Shown here piece by piece: positions 60,753 through 64,000 of a stretch of DNA of 64,000 nucleotides; the stretch's first letter is position 1, and each line of letters starts with the position of its first letter. This stretch comes from Psychroflexus torquis ATCC 700755 (lineage in GTDB: Bacteria; Bacteroidota; Bacteroidia; Flavobacteriales; Flavobacteriaceae), in the NCBI RefSeq assembly GCF_000153485.2, contig NC_018721.1, forward strand, positions 2,480,001 through 2,544,000, written 5' to 3'. The notes under the pieces are model-generated. The model made no database searches. It saw only the letters and a program-made list of their open reading frames with translations, and was not told where the DNA came from. The position numbers and the translations under genes are program-made.

Positions 60753-61469
60753 ATGGATTTAACAGTTCTTTTAATCCTTACAGTCGGTGTTTTTATAGGG
60801 TTCTATGTCCAAACAGTCATTGGTTTTGCAGGGTCTTTAATTGCTTTGCCTATTCTTCTCTTGGGCATGCAATTACAAGATGCAATTGCATACATCTCAA
60901 TTTTCTACTTGTTTTCAAGTGCTTTTTTAATTACCAAAGAATGGAAAAATATAGATAAAAAGATAATTTTTAAACTTGCCATCACTTCAGTAATAGGGGT
61001 TATTTTAGGAATTACATTGCTTACTTATTCAAAACCTATAGTATTAAAAAAGGGACTTGGAGTCTTTATTTTATTATATGTAGCTTATGTTTTATATGGT
61101 AAAAAGAAGATAAAGTTAAATAAAGGAGGTGTTATTAGCTTTGGAGTTATAGCTGGTTTTTTTTCAGGTTTATTTTCTACAGGAGGTCCTCTTTATGTTA
61201 TATGTATAGAAAACTCTGTAAAAGATATCAAAGCATTAAGAGCAACTATGATAGGGGTTTTGGGGCTTGTTACCTTGACACGGGTTCCTGCGCTAGCTGT
61301 AAGTGGAATATTGAAATTTAGCCATTTAGAAATGACACTCTTGGTCTTCCCTGTTTTTCTATTTGCTCAATTTTTAGGGAAACGAACTTTTATAAAGATT
61401 AATGAATCTGGATTTAAAAAATTATTGATGGTTCTTTTATGTGTTTCAGGTCTTATTCTTATAGTTTAA
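60753..61469 (+). CDS. TauE/SafE-family (sulfite exporter-like) permease
   Basis: 238-aa inner-membrane protein with seven to eight TM helices and the duplicated TauE/SafE pattern: VQTVIGFAGSLIALPILLLG in the first half and GFFSGLFSTGGPLYVICIEN in the second. Members move sulfite, sulfonates or other small anions out of (or into) the cell; substrate unknown. It is divergent from the Lrp-family regulator, which probably controls it. Immediately after its stop codon begins a hipA remnant. Confidence 0.87.
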   Translation: MDLTVLLILTVGVFIGFYVQTVIGFAGSLIALPILLLGMQLQDAIAYISIFYLFSSAFLITKEWKNIDKKIIFKLAITSVIGVILGITLLTYSKPIVLKKGLGVFILLYVAYVLYGKKKIKLNKGGVISFGVIAGFFSGLFSTGGPLYVICIENSVKDIKALRATMIGVLGLVTLTRVPALAVSGILKFSHLEMTLLVFPVFLFAQFLGKRTFIKINESGFKKLLMVLLCVSGLILIV

Positions 61470-61471
61470 AA

Positions 61472-61702
61472 CCGTGGCCACAGGGCATTAGTATTTCCCA
61501 TACAACAAATCAACTCTTAGTAAGAATGATATATCTAAGAAGTACCTTTCAAGGCTTGCCGCCTATGATAGCAGATTCGTTGCCAGACACCTTTGGTCAT
61601 ATCATTTTTCAAGAATGGTTAACGCCTAGAGGAATTTAAAAAGTAACACCATTAGAACAATTAGCCTATGTGTCAGATCTCGGTATGGGAGCGCTCGAAT
61701 AC
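61472..61702 (+). pseudogene. Fragment of a HipA-type toxin kinase gene
   Basis: The plus frame reads STFQGLPPMIADSLPDTFGH and IIFQEWLTPRGI, then an in-frame TAA (61637-61639), then KVTPLEQLAYVSDLGMGALE. This is the conserved HipA N-terminal region (F-x-GLP-x-x-x-ADSLPD-x-FG ... TP-x-E-x-L-x-Y-x-x-x-x-GMGAL-x-x). The homology ends exactly where the 183-bp repeat array begins (61701). Neither hipB nor the HipA kinase core is present, so the system is dead. Confidence 0.8.
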
Positions 61703-64000
61703 AAATCTTCCTCCTGTCATGCAGAATTTATTTCAGCATCTCTCATTAACAACTTTACCATATTGTTACTCCCAGCAGTCAACGCACATCAACGAATAAA
61801 CACATCACGACTTAAGCATTCATCTTCTGAATCTCCATCTCAGCAATTTGCTGCTTAAGCCAGAACCTGAAATAAATTCAGGGTTACAAATCTTCCTTCT
61901 TTTAAGCTGAATTTATTTCAGCATCTCTTATTAACAACTTCACTATATTACTATTCCCAGCAGTCAAGGCATCAACGCATAAACACATCACGAACTAACT
62001 AGTCATCTCCTGAATCTTCATCTCGGCAATTTGTTGCTTAAGCCAGACCCTGAAACGGATTTATGGTGACAAATCCTCCTTCTGTTAAGCTGAACTTATT
62101 TCAGCATCTCTTGTTAACAACTTCACTACATCGCTATTCCCAGCAGTCACCGCATCTACGAATAAACACATTACGACCTAACTAGTCATCTTCGGAATCT
62201 CGATCTCGGTAATTTTTTGCTTAAGCCAGACCCTGAAATAAATTCAGGGTGACAAATCCTCCTTCTGTCATGCTGAATTTATTTCAGCATCTCTTGTTAA
62301 CAACTTCACTACATCGCTATTCCCAGCAGTCAACGGATCAACGAATAAACACATCACGACTTAAGCATTTATCTTCTGAATCTCGATCTCGGTAATTTTT
62401 TGCTTAAGCCAGAACCTGAAATAAATTCAGGGTGACAAATCCTCCTTCTGTCATGCTGAATTTATTTCAGCATCTCTCATTAACAACTTTACCATATTGT
62501 TACTCCCAGCAGTCAACGCATCAACGCATGAACACATCACGACCTAACTAGTCATCTTCTGAATCTCCATCTCAGCAATTTGTTGCTTAAGCCAGACCCT
62601 GAAATAAATTCAGGGTTACAAATCTTCCTCCTGTCATGCTGAATTTATTCCAGCATCTCTTGTTAACAACTTCACTACATCGCTATTCCCAGCAGTCAAG
62701 GCATCAACGAATAAACACATCACGACCTAACTAATCATCTCCTGAATCTCGATCTCGGCAATTTTTTGCTTAAGCCAGATCCTGAAACGGATTTATGGTG
62801 ACAAATCCTCCTTCTGTCATTCTGAATTTATTTCAGCATCTCTTATTAACAACTTCACTACATTACTATTCCTAGCAGTCAACGCATCAACGAATAAACA
62901 CATCACGACCTAACTATTCATCTCCGGAATCTCGATCTCGGTAATTTGTTGCTTAAGCCAGACCCTGAAATAAATTCAGGGTGACAAATCCTCCTTCTGT
63001 CATGCTGAATTTATTTCAGCATCTCTCATTAACAACTTTACCATATTGTTACTCCCAGCAGTCAACTCATAAACACATCACGACCTAACTAGTCATCTCC
63101 GGAATCTCCATCTCGGTAATTTGTTGCTTAAGCCAGACCCTGAAACGGATTTATGGTGACAAATCCTCCTTCTGTCACGCTGAATTTATTTCAGCATCTC
63201 TTATTAACAACTTCACTATATTACTATTCCCAGCAGTCAACGGATCAACGAATAAACACATTACGACCTAAGCATTTATCTTCTGAATCTCGATCTCGGT
63301 AATTTTTTGCTTAAGCCAGACCCTGAAATAAATTCAGGATGACAAATCCTCCTTCTGTCATTCTGAATTTATTTCAGCATCTCTTATTAACAACTTTACT
63401 ATATTTTTATTCCCAGCAGTCACCGCATCAACGAATAAGCACATCACGACCTAACTAGTCATCTCCGGAATCTCCATCTCGGTAATTTGTTGCTTAAGCC
63501 AGATCCTGAAATAAATTCAGGGTTACAAATCCTCCCTCTGTCATTCTGAATTTATTTCAGCATCTCTTATTAACAAATTCACTATATCGCTATTCCCAGC
63601 AATCAATGCATCAACGAATAAACACATCACGACCTAACTAGTCATCTCCATAATCTTCATCTCGGTAATTTGTTGCTTAAGTCAGACCCTGAAACGGATT
63701 TATGGTGACAAATCCTCCTTCTGTCATTCTGAATTTATTTCAGCATCTCTTGTTAACAACCTCACTATATTACTATTCCCAGCAGTGAACGCATCAACGG
63801 ATTAATACATCACGATCTAACTAGCCATTTCTGGAATCACCATCTCAGCAATTTGCTGCTTAAGCCAGACCCTGAAATAAATTCAGGGTGACAAATCCTC
63901 CTTCTGTCATCCTGTTCTGAAGCATCTCTTATTAACAACTTTACTATATTTTTATTCCCAGCAGTCACCGCATCAACGAATAAGCACATCACGACCTAAC
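61701..64000 (+). repeat. Tandem array of a 183-bp non-coding unit, at least 12 copies
   Basis: Units begin (at acaaatc) at 61701, 61886, 62069, 62252, 62435, 62618, 62801, 62984, 63159, 63342, 63525, 63708 and 63891; spacing is 183 bp in ten cases, once 185 and once 175. The array continues past the window end. Every junction holds a 22-bp inverted repeat (for example ctgaaataaattcagggtga... at 62233-62254 and its partner at 62266-62287, 20 of 22 pairs). Two alleles of the unit end exist: a palindromic ccctgaaataaattcaggg and a non-palindromic ccctgaaacggatttatgg. All six frames contain stops in each unit, so it is not a repeat protein. Confidence 0.93.

Noticed and set aside
61439..61858. 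Two plus-strand frames of 66 and 62 codons taken as separate genes
   Set aside because: They are one reading frame through the hipA remnant, interrupted by a TAA, and then continue into the tandem repeat.
61701..64000. CRISPR array
   Set aside because: Units are 183 bp and similar over their whole length; there are no short repeats with unique spacers and no cas genes.
61701..64000. Repeat-protein gene (183 is divisible by three)
   Set aside because: I read all three plus frames and the minus frames of the consensus unit; each contains at least one stop per unit.
61701..64000. Integron cassette array with attC sites
   Set aside because: Nothing between the palindromes resembles a cassette gene, unit length is constant, and no integrase is seen in the window.

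Overview
The window reads as chromosomal DNA from a low-GC member of the Bacteroidota, most probably Flavobacteriaceae. The evidence is type IX secretion (T9SS) C-terminal sorting tails, a TonB-dependent receptor with an N-terminal carboxypeptidase-like domain, a DUF5686 outer-membrane protein, lipoproteins with LxxC lipoboxes, no clear Shine-Dalgarno sequences, and many start sites preceded by the Bacteroidota -7 promoter element TAnnTTTG. I cannot fix the genus. No tRNA, rRNA or CRISPR array was seen.

Layout. 1-828: pseudouridine synthase, followed by 1.2 kb of apparently decayed DNA. 2045-8210: polyamine block (arginine decarboxylase, agmatinase-type ureohydrolase, deoxyhypusine-synthase-like enzyme, acetyltransferase/nitrilase fusion), interrupted at 4311-5463 by a four-helix-bundle (S23/IVP) gene lying between two long polypurine repeat tracts. 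8312-10568: two metalloproteases and a lipoprotein. 10738-14987: translation block rplM-rpsI-rpsB-tsf-pyrH-frr. 15022-23190: DUF5686 protein, MMPL exporter and a large T9SS-exported protein. 23259-30265: tRNA methyltransferase, glutaryl-CoA dehydrogenase-like enzyme, DUF3050 protein, and a minus-strand redox/Fe-S group (ferredoxin, ferredoxin-NADP reductase, NifU-domain protein, Mrp) plus a LuxE-like protein. 31049-37908: TonB receptor, internally duplicated lipoprotein and a PhoB/PhoR-like two-component pair, with a possible PhoB-type box in front of the receptor. 37847-46951: glycosyltransferase, trmB, LysE exporter, alkyltransferase-like protein, a large SprA-like outer-membrane protein, a LysM lytic transglycosylase and a PaaE-like reductase. 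47441-49290: decayed TonB receptor, DtxR/MntR regulator and ZIP transporter around a long palindrome. 49339-61469: mixed genes including lspA, a T9SS metalloprotease, a VIT-family transporter and a divergent Lrp/TauE pair. 61472-64000: a hipA fragment that runs into a 183-bp tandem array leaving the window.

A theme of the window is decay and repeat activity. A 160-bp MITE-like element is present twice in opposite orientation around one gene (50679-50838 and 52820-52979). A related longer element sits between the two ends of a gutted T9SS-protein gene. Pseudogene remnants include a T9SS protein, a TonB receptor, a fructosamine kinase and hipA. The signals I rate highest are the 183-bp array with its internal palindromes, the polypurine-flanked four-helix-bundle gene, the MITE family, the palindromic operator in front of mntR and the direct-repeat box in front of the TonB receptor.
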